Numbered from the stretch's first letter, positions 52,801 through 63,826 are shown. The stretch is DNA of 64,000 bases from Strongyloides papillosus (GCA_005656395.1 SRSI01000031.1:434001-498000); one strand, 5' to 3'. The notes: generated by a model not told the origin, from the sequence alone. Translations and numbers: made by a program.

Positions 52801-54810
52801 GTTTTTGCATACACAAGCTTATTCATATTAATTGAAAAAGATATAATAGAACTGTAAATAACTCATTTACTATTTATTTATATGACTTCCTTGTTGATTG
52901 ATAACTTTATCTAAATTCTTATCACTCTTAATGTATATATCTTAAGGTCCCTTATGAATTTTTTTACAATGTTAGAAAAAAAAGTGATTGAGAAGTATTT
53001 TATTATCAGAAGTTAACAATCTTGTTTTTAAGATATAGTAAACTTAACTTTTGGATAAAATATTGTCAGAAAGAAAGTTAAATAAGTTAGTTTGTGTATG
53101 ATTGACATATAAGTAGAGTAAATTATTTTTTATTTTTAATTATTCAATGATGCATCATAGTTCTTCATTTTTTTAAAAAAAATTTTGTAGATATAAATAG
53201 ATAACCTTGATTCTGTACATCATTAGCTTAAGAATATATAAATTTTACTACTGATAAGTTGATCAATAACATCTGGAAAAGAGATGTTATTTTTTTAACA
53301 GATAACTATTTCGAAAAAAAAACTGCCACAAGATAGAAATATATTAAAAATAAAATCATTAGATATGTTATGGATATTTCCAAAAATGATAATTTATAAA
53401 TAACAAGAATTACATAAAATATCAATTAAATACATAATAAAAATATTAATGTAATAATAAAAATAAAATATCATGACTAAGGTTTTCCACTAAATACAAA
53501 TGGTATGATTCATCAAGCTTAAAATAAATTATGGGAATAAAATAAATAATATTTTTTATAAATAGTATAATAACAAATATTAATGGTAACAAAAATTGAT
53601 ATTAGAAAAAATGTATAAAGATACCATTATAAAATAAAGTATTTTGTATTTTTAAATAATGTTTGTAAAAAAGATAAAATTTTACTAATAAATTCAAACA
53701 ATTAAAGACTAATACAAAATAAGGTAGTCATTAAAATATCGGTAAAAAAATATTTCATTAAGGATTTTTACAAAACAAATATTTTTTTCTAACACCATTT
53801 TTAAATGATTTCTTATTTCATAAAAAATACTTAAATATATTAGTTCACGTATATTTTTTTGTGAAGGAGTAAACAAAATAATAAAATGTGAATTTATATC
53901 TTAAAATAACATTTTTATTTTATTGTTTTATGACAGTATATAAAATAAAAAGTATTTATTACTTTATTTTATGATTAAAAAAAGTATAACTAAGATAAAT
54001 ATTTGTGAAAAATTTAATAAGTGAACATAAAATTATATAAGGATAATTTTTTCATTTGAAAAGTTGACGTAAAATACTTTTTAACTTGATACTTAAATGC
54101 TATGTTTTTATTATCGGTATATGAAAAATGTATGCACAGAGATTGTAGTTTAAAATATAATGATGTTAAAAAAACAACAACAACAAAGAAACGGAATATA
54201 AGTATATAGTAATGTTTTATGGTAAATGAATTTATGTATCTTTATAAAAATATATAAAGGTTCTTTGTTTAAATGATTTTTTCTTTATGCATTAATGATT
54301 TTGTTATTTAGTTCAATTGATAATAGGAGACAAAAAAACGTTTGTTTTTAGTAGTTGTTTGTACAAAAATTTGACATGTTTTTTTTATATTCTTTATATC
54401 ATTTCTAAAATTGTTTTGTTATAGGAAGAACTTCCATTGAAATTTATGGGTTTCCTCTCTTAATTATTTATAGAATAAGTTAATTTGTGGTTGATTAGTG
54501 AAAGAAATTCTGCTTATACTATGAACTTTCAAAAGTGTCTTTAGTAATTAATATTATACAACTTTTATCATGTTCAAATTTCAAAACAATAAGTCTTTTC
54601 TAATAGTTTAAACTGTTTATATTATGAATAAGAATTATAAATAATTTTATACTAATATTTTACATTTAGATAAAAACAAACTAACATTTATTGTTAAAAA
54701 AGAATGATTGATTCTATATAAACATCTTCCTGTAATTGATAATAAATTTTTTTTTGTAAATTTAACTCGTCTATTTATACCATTTTATATTAATGAATTA
54801 TATACGAATA
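37850..54810. other. About 17 kb gene desert
   Basis: No coding region that I can support. Frames of 60-102 codons on both strands (for example 40363-40578, 47523-47804, 51391-51699) are Ile-, Phe-, Lys- and Asn-rich and look like chance. A CT-rich microsatellite lies at about 50803-50825. Palindromic TGATCA-type blocks occur at about 47299, 51717 and 52150. It is bounded by the 5' end of the unknown acidic protein gene and by the retrotransposon. Confidence 0.55.
50803..50825. repeat. CT-rich microsatellite
   Basis: Interrupted (TC)n tract. A simple sequence in an otherwise AT-rich desert. Confidence 0.7.
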
Positions 54811-54814
54811 GAAG

Positions 54815-55200
54815 AGTAATAAAATCGTGTTAAGAAAATTACAATGAATTTAAAAATCCCAAAAAAATGTTATGGTATATATGATTTATTTATGTTATTA
54901 GGGATAATTTAAGCAATATTAATATTAATTATTATATATTTTAGGGTTAGATAGGATTTAGTATATTATTGTATAGTGTTATTATTGTATAAGTTAAGAA
55001 AATCCCACTAAAGGAATTGTAAGTGTAAATTTAGTAAGGCATAATTTATTGTTTAGGTGGGTAATTAAATTGGAAGTAATTGAATTTGAAGTAAATTTGA
55101 GATATATATTATTGTTTTATTATTGTGCTTGAAAAGGGATATTCTAATAAACTGATAACTATTTATAAGGGTGCACGCAAAAACTTTAAAATAAATTTCT
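54815..55200 (+). repeat. 5' LTR
   Basis: 386 bp, exactly repeated 2,500 bp downstream at 57315-57700. Starts AGTAATAAAATC and ends AAATAAATTTCT. Contains TATA-like and AATAAA sequences suitable for promoter and polyadenylation roles. Confidence 0.95.
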
Positions 55201-55218
55201 TGGTAATTTAGCGACCCT
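55201..55218 (+). promoter_or_regulatory. Primer-binding site
   Basis: TGGTAATTTAGCGACCCT directly abuts the 5' LTR. TGG pairs with the CCA end of a tRNA, as in LTR elements. The tRNA species is not identified. Confidence 0.7.
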
Positions 55219-55268
55219 AAAGATAGTTGTCAACGTTTTTGGATATAAGTGAGGTTAAAGAAAAGTGT

Positions 55269-57347
55269 ATGGACGATAGATTTGGAAATTTGGAGCTAAG
55301 TCCGAGTTACCAAGCTGTGAGTGAAAGTGAGAAAGATAAGATAAGACAAATTTATACTGTACTGAAGACATTGGACCCTTTGATACGTGAGGATAGGGCA
55401 ATATTGTTAGCAATTGATAGTTTACATTTTTATACACCGAATATAGAACACTTGAGAAGGAGGTGTGCTCAATTAATTGTGTTAGCTGCCAATCAGTCCA
55501 AGTTAACGAAAAGGATAGATCAAGCAGAAAGACGTGCATCTATTGAAGAAAAATCTGTAGTACAGTACATACCAAATAGTAAGATTGAGATAGTAGAAGA
55601 GAGTGAAAGAAAAGAAACTCAAGTACGAAAGAAGATGAATGCATGGAATAGTTTAGAAAATTTTGATACTAGTAAAGGAGAGGATATAGATCATTGGTTA
55701 AAGAAGTTAGAATGTTGTTTCGAGATAGATGGTTTAAATGAAGATGTGAAAAAGATTGCAGTGATCAAACTTAAGACTTCCAAGGAGATCATGGAGTACA
55801 TAGAGAATTTAGATGAGAATGAGAGAAGAGATTATCAAAGAGTTACTACGTTGTTGAAAGAAAAATATAATGGTTCAATATCAATACAAAATGCCCAAGC
55901 TCAACTAAGATCGTACCGCATTGATATAAGAGAAGAAAAATTTTATGATAGCTGTATTAAGCTTGGAGATCTTGTAAAGGTAGCTTACAATTATATAGGA
56001 GAGAAAGATATGCTGAAAGCACAACTAGGAGAACTTGAGAAAGCACTAAGATTCAGAGAAGATTTATGGTCAAAGCTGAACAACAATCCATCATACAAGT
56101 CTTTTCAAGAAGCTGCTAGGGACTTAGAAAGTTTATTGATAGTAAAGAATTCTATGAACAAAAATAAGAATAAGAAATTTGAAAAAGCTGCAGAGAGACC
56201 TAAATTGGAAAAAGTTAATGTTAAATGCTTCAACTGTGGATTGGTAGGTCATTATGCCAGTAACTGTCCAAAGAAAGTTTCGGATGATACAGAGGTGAAT
56301 GTACCAAAACAACGAAGAACTTTTGAAGCTAGTGAAAAAGAAGTAAAGAAACTTGATGATGATAAAGTTAGTGAACAGAATAAGTTGATAATGGATAATT
56401 TAATAAGAAGAGAGATGTATAGACGTTTAATAAGTGAGGAAAAGAAAGATAATAAAGGTAACAATGAAGAAAAAATTGAAGAAAACGAGAGTTCAGAAAT
56501 TCCGAGTGTCGGAGAAGGCAATGATAGAACGATGAAAGTAAAAGAAGAGGAAATTTTGACATTTGAGGTTAAGGGTGCTTTTGATTTTTATGTACCAGTT
56601 CAATGTTCAGATGGAAACAATATAATAGCACTAGTTGACACAGGAGCTACGAAAAGTTGTATTGCTGAATCACGTGCCGTAAAATTAGGATTTAATAAAA
56701 GAAAAGCAATTCCAGGAAAGTGCATGATGATGAATGGTGAAATATTGGAAACGTTAGGAACATTTTCCACTAAAGTTATGTTCCATAATTTAGTCTATTT
56801 GGAATTGAAGATGAATGTTGTTAGAGATAAAGATATGGGAGACAATCGTTATTCGGCTGTACTTGGATCAGATGCTTTATTAGCATGTGGAGCTACTATA
56901 GATTACTTGAATAAGAGAATTGAAATAGGAGGAAGACCTTTAATTACTTTGAACTTAGATTCTACAAATGAGAAACCCACAGGAATTATACGTAGATGTA
57001 AGGAAGAAAACAGAAAAACTAAGAATAATTTAAAAGTTGATTTGAGAAAGAAACCTAGAGAAGAGGAGGATTTAACTTTCAAAAGAGGGAAGGTGTATAG
57101 AGATAATAAAAGTGAATTGTTTAAAAATTTTCATGAGGAGAGAGGACAAGTAACTTATAGATGTAATTGGAGAAATTCTTTGAACAATGTTAGTGAACCA
57201 AGTAAATGTTATTGGAAGAGAAGAAAATTTATGAATGACTTTGAGGAAGATGGGATAAATCATTTCAAGTCACATATTTTAGAGGAAGGATCTACTTCTA
57301 GTAAAGGATGGAGGAGTAATAAAATCGTGTTAAGAAAATTACAATGA
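55269..57347 (+). CDS. Gag-aspartic protease polyprotein of LTR element
   Basis: 692 residues from the first ATG; the frame is open 14 codons further upstream, but only to a TTG after a TAG stop. It forms particles that package element RNA, and the protease matures them. The N-terminal helical region is followed by a capsid-like retrotransposon Gag domain (about 140-290, with WLKKLECCFEIDG). A CCHC zinc knuckle lies at 320-333 (C-x2-C-x4-H-x4-C), then a charged linker. A retropepsin domain follows, with catalytic D457-T-G-A and the hydrophobic-Gly motif VLGSDALLACGATIDY from 531. No reverse transcriptase follows. A basic C-terminal tail of about 100 residues runs to a TGA at 57345-57347, 33 bp inside the 3' LTR. 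The frame is intact. Confidence 0.93.
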   Translation: MDDRFGNLELSPSYQAVSESEKDKIRQIYTVLKTLDPLIREDRAILLAIDSLHFYTPNIEHLRRRCAQLIVLAANQSKLTKRIDQAERRASIEEKSVVQYIPNSKIEIVEESERKETQVRKKMNAWNSLENFDTSKGEDIDHWLKKLECCFEIDGLNEDVKKIAVIKLKTSKEIMEYIENLDENERRDYQRVTTLLKEKYNGSISIQNAQAQLRSYRIDIREEKFYDSCIKLGDLVKVAYNYIGEKDMLKAQLGELEKALRFREDLWSKLNNNPSYKSFQEAARDLESLLIVKNSMNKNKNKKFEKAAERPKLEKVNVKCFNCGLVGHYASNCPKKVSDDTEVNVPKQRRTFEASEKEVKKLDDDKVSEQNKLIMDNLIRREMYRRLISEEKKDNKGNNEEKIEENESSEIPSVGEGNDRTMKVKEEEILTFEVKGAFDFYVPVQCSDGNNIIALVDTGATKSCIAESRAVKLGFNKRKAIPGKCMMMNGEILETLGTFSTKVMFHNLVYLELKMNVVRDKDMGDNRYSAVLGSDALLACGATIDYLNKRIEIGGRPLITLNLDSTNEKPTGIIRRCKEENRKTKNNLKVDLRKKPREEEDLTFKRGKVYRDNKSELFKNFHEERGQVTYRCNWRNSLNNVSEPSKCYWKRRKFMNDFEEDGINHFKSHILEEGSTSSKGWRSNKIVLRKLQ
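57303..57314 (+). promoter_or_regulatory. Polypurine tract
   Basis: AAAGGATGGAGG ends exactly at the first base of the 3' LTR. It is the expected primer for plus-strand synthesis. It also encodes part of the Gag-PR C-terminal tail. Confidence 0.75.
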
Positions 57348-57700
57348 ATTTAAAAATCCCAAAAAAATGTTATGGTATATATGATTTATTTATGTTATTA
57401 GGGATAATTTAAGCAATATTAATATTAATTATTATATATTTTAGGGTTAGATAGGATTTAGTATATTATTGTATAGTGTTATTATTGTATAAGTTAAGAA
57501 AATCCCACTAAAGGAATTGTAAGTGTAAATTTAGTAAGGCATAATTTATTGTTTAGGTGGGTAATTAAATTGGAAGTAATTGAATTTGAAGTAAATTTGA
57601 GATATATATTATTGTTTTATTATTGTGCTTGAAAAGGGATATTCTAATAAACTGATAACTATTTATAAGGGTGCACGCAAAAACTTTAAAATAAATTTCT
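57315..57700 (+). repeat. 3' LTR
   Basis: Matches the 5' LTR over all 386 bp as read by eye. Followed by the GAAG target duplication. Its first 33 bp are coding for the Gag-PR C-terminus. Confidence 0.95.
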
Positions 57701-57704
57701 GAAG

Positions 57705-59524
57705 CAGTGAATATTTTAACAATTTAGGATATTGTTAAAAATTTAATCAAAAGGTAACTATTCTATCAAATCCTTTTAAAATCGTTGTTTTAATTTAGTT
57801 AAGATTTTTAAAGAAGTTAAATTTTTAGTTTACTTAACTTTAATAATATATTTTTGCGTTTAATTTAATGGCAACTAGTATAGTAAAAGATTATAAAATA
57901 TTGAATAATCAAAAGTTAATAACATTCTATACAACAAAAAGTTTAGAGCAAAAAACACTAGTAAAGTAATAAAATAGATTTTACTAAATAAAAGTTAATC
58001 TTCATTTACATATGGTATTTTTGTTTTCTGCAGCTTAATAACGGTGGTGTTATAAATCATTTCAATGTGTCATCGTATTTCTTTAACTATTTTGATTTAT
58101 GGTTCCCTGCAACATAGATAGAAATATATAATAAACAAATTTAATGTCTAAATGTTCTTATAAATAATAAAAATCATGGATTTATTTTGTCATTGGAATG
58201 TTTTTGATTTATCTGAGTCAATGATTAATGTTTAAATAATTATATATGCAATTATTTTGGAGATAAACATTTTAAGAATAATAATATATATTTCAAATAA
58301 ATTTGATAATTGTTTTGAATTATTAATTTTCATGTCATTTCTATTTTACTTGTAGTTAAAAATTATTTTGTTATAAGATTCTAGAAAAGAAGACAATTTT
58401 TTACGAATGTTCAGAAGTTACAATTAATTCTTCAAATTGTTTTATATCGATATTGAATAGGTAAAACAACTATTGTTTTTCGGATGAATTATTTTACAAA
58501 CATATTGATAATCAAAACATGGTTCATATATTAATTTCATGAATTTTGTTGATATAAACTCATCTTTGCAATTAAATTTAAGCTCAGTATATGGCTAAAG
58601 TGCGTTTTATTTTTATTAATTCATATTAGCAAATCAATTTAAAATCAAAGTTTGAGTATCTTTAAATAAAATATTTATTGAGTAAAAAAGAACAATAATT
58701 ATTATTACTATAGAAAGATTATAATTCTTTTATAATGCGTACCATTAAAACATCAAATACACTATAATAAAATTGGTTTAAATAAAATTAGTGGTCATTT
58801 TTAATGTGTTTCATTGGCAACTATTGAATGGTAATTTATTCTTATTAAGCCGTGATTAAAGTTTCTTATAATTCATATTATTATTTAATTTAAAGGATAA
58901 GAATTATGTTGATATCTTAAATAATGTGTTGTAGAGATAACGTTATTTGTAAAATTTGTAGTAAACATTAATTACTTTATAATAAAAACTAATTTTAAAA
59001 TATATTAAAATAATCACCTGGATATATTTTTTTATGCTGATTTATAAAAAGACTTTGCCTTTGGATATTTTCTAATGAGATTTATCTTAAAAAAATTCAT
59101 TTTTAGGCATGATTTTTTGTATAAGTAGAGATTTCTATGTAGCTTCATACAATCTAAAGTGAATATAATAGCAAAAAATATAAAATATGTTAACAATAAT
59201 AGGATGAAAGATTTATCACCTATATTAATTATAAAACATATAAAATTTGAATAATATTTCTCTTCTTTACATAAGTATATGAATGTAATTTTTACTTGCT
59301 GCAAAAAAGTATATAATTTATTGGGCTATATAAAAAATTTTCTTTGTAAATAATCAACAATTTTGTTTCCTTTTTTGAACACTTAAAAGCAAAAACTTAT
59401 TGGTTCTTGTACTAAATATTTTATTTATAAATAATGAAGATTATAATTTTTTATTTTATAGATGTAAGACAATTTTATGTTGTAAAGAAATAAATGAAGT
59501 TAATGGGAAATTTTTTCTATCTAA
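57705..59524. other. Intergenic region, no gene seen
   Basis: 1.8 kb, AT-rich. A minus-strand open frame near 59032-59304 is hydrophobic and low-complexity, and not supported. Confidence 0.5.
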
Positions 59525-60025
59525 TCAAAAAGATTCACTTCTGTCGAATAGGAATGGTATTATTTTATGTTTTCTTGGTCTTCTTGTAGTCGTGATTGCT
59601 TCGGGTTTTGCTATAGTAATTAGTTTTAATAATAATTCTTTTATTTCACGGACTTCTTTTCTTAGTGCTCGAATTTCTTTAGATTGTCTCCTAAAATAAT
59701 GGCTATTATACACATAATCGTATCTATCATGTGGACCATAACCGTAACGATCCCTATTGTAATTTCTTATATGACTAGAAATAGGACCGTATCCCATGCC
59801 AAAGCCAAACATGTTTCTACCATCAAATCCATGATGAAAATGATCATTTACACCGCTATTTCCAAAAAGAAGCGGTGCCATATACTCTAAAGCTGAGTCT
59901 AAACCTAATTCATTTTCTTTTTTAGATTTATGTTCGCTTGACTCTCCAGTTTTTGCTGGTGAAGAATGTGTAGTTCCATCAACTAAATATAGTAAAAAAA
60001 CAATAAAAAAAAGTAATAATTTCAT
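59525..60025 (-). CDS. Small secreted protein, nematode-type, function unknown
   Basis: Single exon, 166 residues, ATG at 60025. A clear signal peptide (about 1-17, LLLFFIVFLLYLVDG) is followed by a Ser/Lys/Glu segment. Next is an aromatic, Gly- and His-rich middle with FGFGMGYG and YGYGPHDRYDYVY repeats. Then a coiled-coil helix (about 112-140: SKEIRALRKEVREIKELLLKL) precedes a Thr-rich, basic tail. There is no transmembrane helix after the signal and no cysteine in the mature part, so no disulfide framework. It is probably secreted or extracellular. I do not recognise a family. The truncated gene at the right window edge has a similar helix-then-TTT-then-basic C-terminus, suggesting a local family. 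Confidence 0.75.
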   Translation of the reverse strand: MKLLLFFIVFLLYLVDGTTHSSPAKTGESSEHKSKKENELGLDSALEYMAPLLFGNSGVNDHFHHGFDGRNMFGFGMGYGPISSHIRNYNRDRYGYGPHDRYDYVYNSHYFRRQSKEIRALRKEVREIKELLLKLITIAKPEAITTTRRPRKHKIIPFLFDRSESF

Positions 60026-60074
60026 TGTTTTTACATTAAAAGAATTAATTAAATCATGCTTTAAATAAATTGTC

Positions 60075-60094
60075 AGGTCTATTTAAACAGGCCT
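60075..60094. promoter_or_regulatory. Imperfect palindrome in promoter of secreted-protein gene
   Basis: AGGTCTATTTAAACAGGCCT is a 20 bp imperfect palindrome around TTTAAA, 50 bp upstream of the ATG of the minus-strand gene. It could be a core-promoter or factor-binding site. Confidence 0.35.
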
Positions 60095-62325
60095 CAAAAT
60101 TTAATTAATCAATCAGTTTTTATGTATTATAAAAATTATAAATCAATAATAATAAATACAAATTGCACAAAAAAACACTACAATTTTTATTGTTTTTTAT
60201 ATTTTTTGTAATAACAATACAAACATTTTATGGTCAATGGTAATGCGTATATTTATTATAGAATTTCTTTCAAATTGTCAAATTAAAAGAAGTTATAAAA
60301 TTTAAAAATCAATATATAATATTAATCATAGCAATTACTTTATAGTATTAAATGTATTATAATTGAAAATGTGATTGAAATATGTACTTTTTTCTCTCGA
60401 TAAATTATTTCCAAATTATTTACACAAAAAATGGTACAAATTTTCTACAATTCACTAAATTTTTTGCACTCATTTTTCGTGCTATTTATATTTTTATATT
60501 GTAAAAAAATAATTAATGTCATTTATTGTAACAAATTTTATATTACACGATTTTAAAAATGATTGACCAATAAAGGTTTATTAAATAATTAAGTAATGGT
60601 CAATTTAATGAAAGTTATGGAAATTTTAAAAAAAATATAGAGTTTTTTTTTCAATTTTCTAGAAACTATATTTTAATAAAAATCTTTTTAAATGTTAAAG
60701 TAAATTTAATAGGTAAAATTAACAGGATATACTTTTAAAAAATAATAATCATAGGAAAAGTATATCTACTATTTAGAAATTAGATATAACTCAATAAATA
60801 AAGAACAATAAATTTTATCAATCAATAAAAAAAATAGCTGTTTTATTTTTTTTAGATACTTTTATGAACTAATGAGTTGAATTTTCTACAAGATAATTAA
60901 ATCTACGTATAGAAGATTAATAAAGTATGTGAGGAATGTATGTAGTGAAAATACAAAAAAATTATAAAAAAAAATTTTTCTATTGAAACGCCATTTTTCA
61001 TTGTTGTCCAATAACTGATATTTAAATACTATTATTTTTCTTAGTTTGTTTGTAATTGTTTGAGACTATACTATAGCAATTTACATTTTTAACAACTCTT
61101 TTGCTTCCCTGACTTCTTGAAACAGTAACTTTCAAATGAATTAGTGTCAAAACTATGCAATTTTTATTATCTAAATCAAAATGACCATGTCAATAAAGTT
61201 GAGAATCCTTTTTGTAGCTTCTATAAAGTGTGTACTTGCCTCTTCATTGTAGATCAGTGATGTCATTTACATCATTATAATGTTGATATCCATTATCTAT
61301 TTTCTTTAAAATAGATAATAGTTTATCTATATATGTATCTGTATTTTATTTTTTAACACATCATTAATTAATCATTAATGCCTGAATTAGTGACTAAAAA
61401 ATTTGAAAATGTGCAAATATTAAATAAGTATATTAAAAAATTATAACAAAAAAAATGTCTTCATTGTTTAATGTACAATAATTAAATGAACTATATATTT
61501 TGTTTATGTTTCTTGATTATTTATATCAATTGTAATGCTTAAATAATGAATTAATTTATAGTCAATGAAAATAATTTTTATAAACTGAATCAATTACAGA
61601 ATGGCCAAAAATATATTTCACTTTATAACTATTACAATTTATTATATTTCATAATTTTTCTTTTATGTATTTATGAATGCAATTGATTTAGGAATGCACA
61701 TATTATGAATCACTCTTAATTAAAAATAGAACAAGGAAAAAACTTTAGATTATTAAAAACATATTTGGAATATTTTAGTAGACAGTTATAATTTCAAAAA
61801 TTAGTATCTTATTTTAATAAGAAAAAAAAATTCAATTTTATAATTTGCACAAGATATTTCTTGAAAATATGCCTTTATTTAGTAAAAAAAATTAGAAGAT
61901 TAAAGACCAAAGTTTCTTAGAAAGTATAAACGCCCGGATTTATGTAGAAATTACAGAAATAGATAACAGAGAAAGGATATAGACACTGCTAAAGACAATA
62001 GAGTCTATAAATATCTGAGAAAGAATAGAAGAAGTTAGCTAATTAGGTGATGTATACTTAATATGGTAATCTAATGATAATATTACCTATTCTTTTAAAA
62101 TGTATTGTTTACTAAATAAAATGTTTAAAAGTAACTATTATTTTTTAATTCCTCTTGAATGTTACACCTAGGCATCATAACAATTTTTTCTCTGAAATAT
62201 CGTAAAGTTATTCAAATATTAAATTTTTATTTTTAAAATAGTTTCTATCTATATAATTATAAATTGATAATAAAAATGATATTTATGATCTATGGCTTTT
62301 TAAATAATTGATCAGAATGTGACTA
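60095..62325. other. Intergenic region upstream of secreted-protein gene
   Basis: 2.2 kb, AT-rich. Includes a purine-rich, less AT-rich island at about 61893-62040, described separately. No intact gene is seen. Confidence 0.5.
61893..62040 (+). pseudogene. Possible decayed coding fragment
   Basis: About 150 bp with different composition from its surroundings. One plus frame reads as a plausible helical peptide interrupted by two stops; a second frame also reads protein-like with one stop. No family is recognised. It may be a remnant of a mobile element or simply purine-rich DNA. Confidence 0.2.
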
Positions 62326-62436
62326 CACACAAAAAAAAGTGGGGAGCATTTTTGCGTAAAATGTAATGAATTTTTCCCATCTATTAAAATTTGAATTTTC
62401 TTGAATTGCGGCTAATTTTATCGCAACTGTATCGTA
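62326..62436 (+). repeat. Left terminal inverted repeat
   Basis: About 110 bp with diverged complementarity to 63167-63277. The best blocks are the first about 20 bp and 62373-62389. Confidence 0.6.
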
Positions 62437-63166
62437 CTTAAAAATTAAAGCAATAATTAAGTAGTTATTGAAATAAGTTTCAATTTTTTACTCTTTTATT
62501 GTTATTTTAAAACATAGGTTGTCTTCTACAATACTTTTTTAAATATTTAATTAGAATTTAATTTTATGTAAGATTGTAAATGCTTTTATAAAAGCAATTC
62601 TGAACATACGAAAATATTTTTATTAATAAGTTTTAATAGTTTGAGTTATTAATAATTACATTTTTTATTATAAAATTACACTCTTCTGAAGGCCGAAAAG
62701 TTTTTGTATGACTTTAATGGTTCTATTTAGAAAATTAAATCTATAAAAAGTTATGATATTATATTGATTTTTATCTATAGTTAAAAATATCTTCTACATA
62801 TTTAAACTTAATATGAAAACAAATACTAAAATAATATTTTTAATTATTAATGCTTTGTGTGGTTAAATAATAATTTTTGGCTTTTTGTTATTATTATTAC
62901 GAATTTTTTATATTTATTGTTGCCAGTGAATTGTTTAGGACAATGATTTTTGTTAAAACTTAACAACTTTACACGAAATTGAGTTCTACAACATGTTTCA
63001 TGTATATTAGAAAAAAAATTAGATCCTAAGACTAGCATTATATCAAAAACATTAAGATTAAATAAAAGTTACATTATTTAAAATATAAAACATATATAAT
63101 TTTGTAAAAAAAACAGCAAAATTCTGCGACAACCAAGTATTTTTTATTGTTTAAAACATTTTTGCT

Positions 63167-63277
63167 GTCGCTCGATAATTTTAAAATTTGAATAAATGTT
63201 GATTTTTTTAATAGGTGGGAAATTTTTTTGCATTTCAGATAGATTTGTCAAAATTTTTCCCATTTTTTTTTTCTGTG
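63167..63277 (-). repeat. Right terminal inverted repeat
   Basis: Inverted partner of the left repeat, ending CACAG next to TA. Confidence 0.6.
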
Positions 63278-63826
63278 TATATACAAAAAAATGCATAAAA
63301 GATAAAAAGTTATAAACATTTTAAATTTTAACTTTATATATTTACTGTAATTTTTTCAGAAATCTCATCTGTAATTACTTTTATTAATTGTTTTTGGTAC
63401 ATGATTGTTTGCTTATTAGAAAGTATATAAATGCTTTGAATTTTAAGTAAATTGTGTTTTTGAAAAACTTCTAAAATTTCAAAATCAGATTAATTTGTAT
63501 AATTAATAGAATATAATTTAAATACGGAGGAAGGTTTATAATATACATCCATCGTTTAAAAATCAAATGATATTTTACCTTTTCAAAAATACTTTTGTAA
63601 CTTTAAGACAATATTTTTAATTAATTTGTGATTAATAAATTTAATTCTTTTCATGTACTTATAAATAACAAAACACTAATTTTTATATTAAATAAAATAA
63701 TTTATAGACAAGTTGTTTATAAAATATGTATATAAATCATTAAATTTATGCATTTAATAATAACAAAAATTTAATAAAAGCATTTTGTCCTACTAAATGA
63801 AGTTTTATAGGAGCTGTTAACAAATA
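63278..63826. other. Intergenic region, no gene seen
   Basis: About 550 bp of AT-rich 3' flank between the inverted-repeat element and the gene at the right edge. Confidence 0.5.

Larger units (their letters stand above)
54811..57704 (+). mobile_element. Non-autonomous LTR retrotransposon (Gag-PR only), probably Ty3/gypsy-like
   Basis: The element proper is 54815-57700 (2,886 bp), flanked by the 4 bp direct repeat GAAG (54811-54814 and 57701-57704). It has two 386 bp LTRs with no differences that I could find, a TGG-starting primer-binding site straight after the 5' LTR, a polypurine tract straight before the 3' LTR, and one ORF for Gag plus aspartic protease. The internal region is only 2,114 bp and holds no reverse transcriptase, RNase H or integrase, so it must rely on enzymes from another copy. 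Identical LTRs imply recent insertion. The Ty3/gypsy assignment rests on the Gag/knuckle/DTGA layout and 4 bp duplication and is inference. The LTR ends AG...CT differ from the usual TG...CA. Confidence 0.92.
62326..63277. mobile_element. TA-flanked terminal-inverted-repeat element, MITE-like (Tc1/mariner-type ends)
   Basis: The left end starts CACACAAAAAAAAGTGGGGA and the right end, read inward on the other strand, CACAGAAAAAAAAATGGGAA. Both are flanked directly by TA (62324-62325 and 63278-63279), the Tc1/mariner target duplication. Homology continues inward: 62373-62389 and the complement of 63206-63222 match at 16 of 17 positions, and an ATTATCG-type block follows, so the inverted repeats are about 110 bp long but diverged. 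The interior carries no recognisable transposase; one 63-codon minus frame at 62847-63038 has no family features. It is most likely an old non-autonomous copy. Confidence 0.65.
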
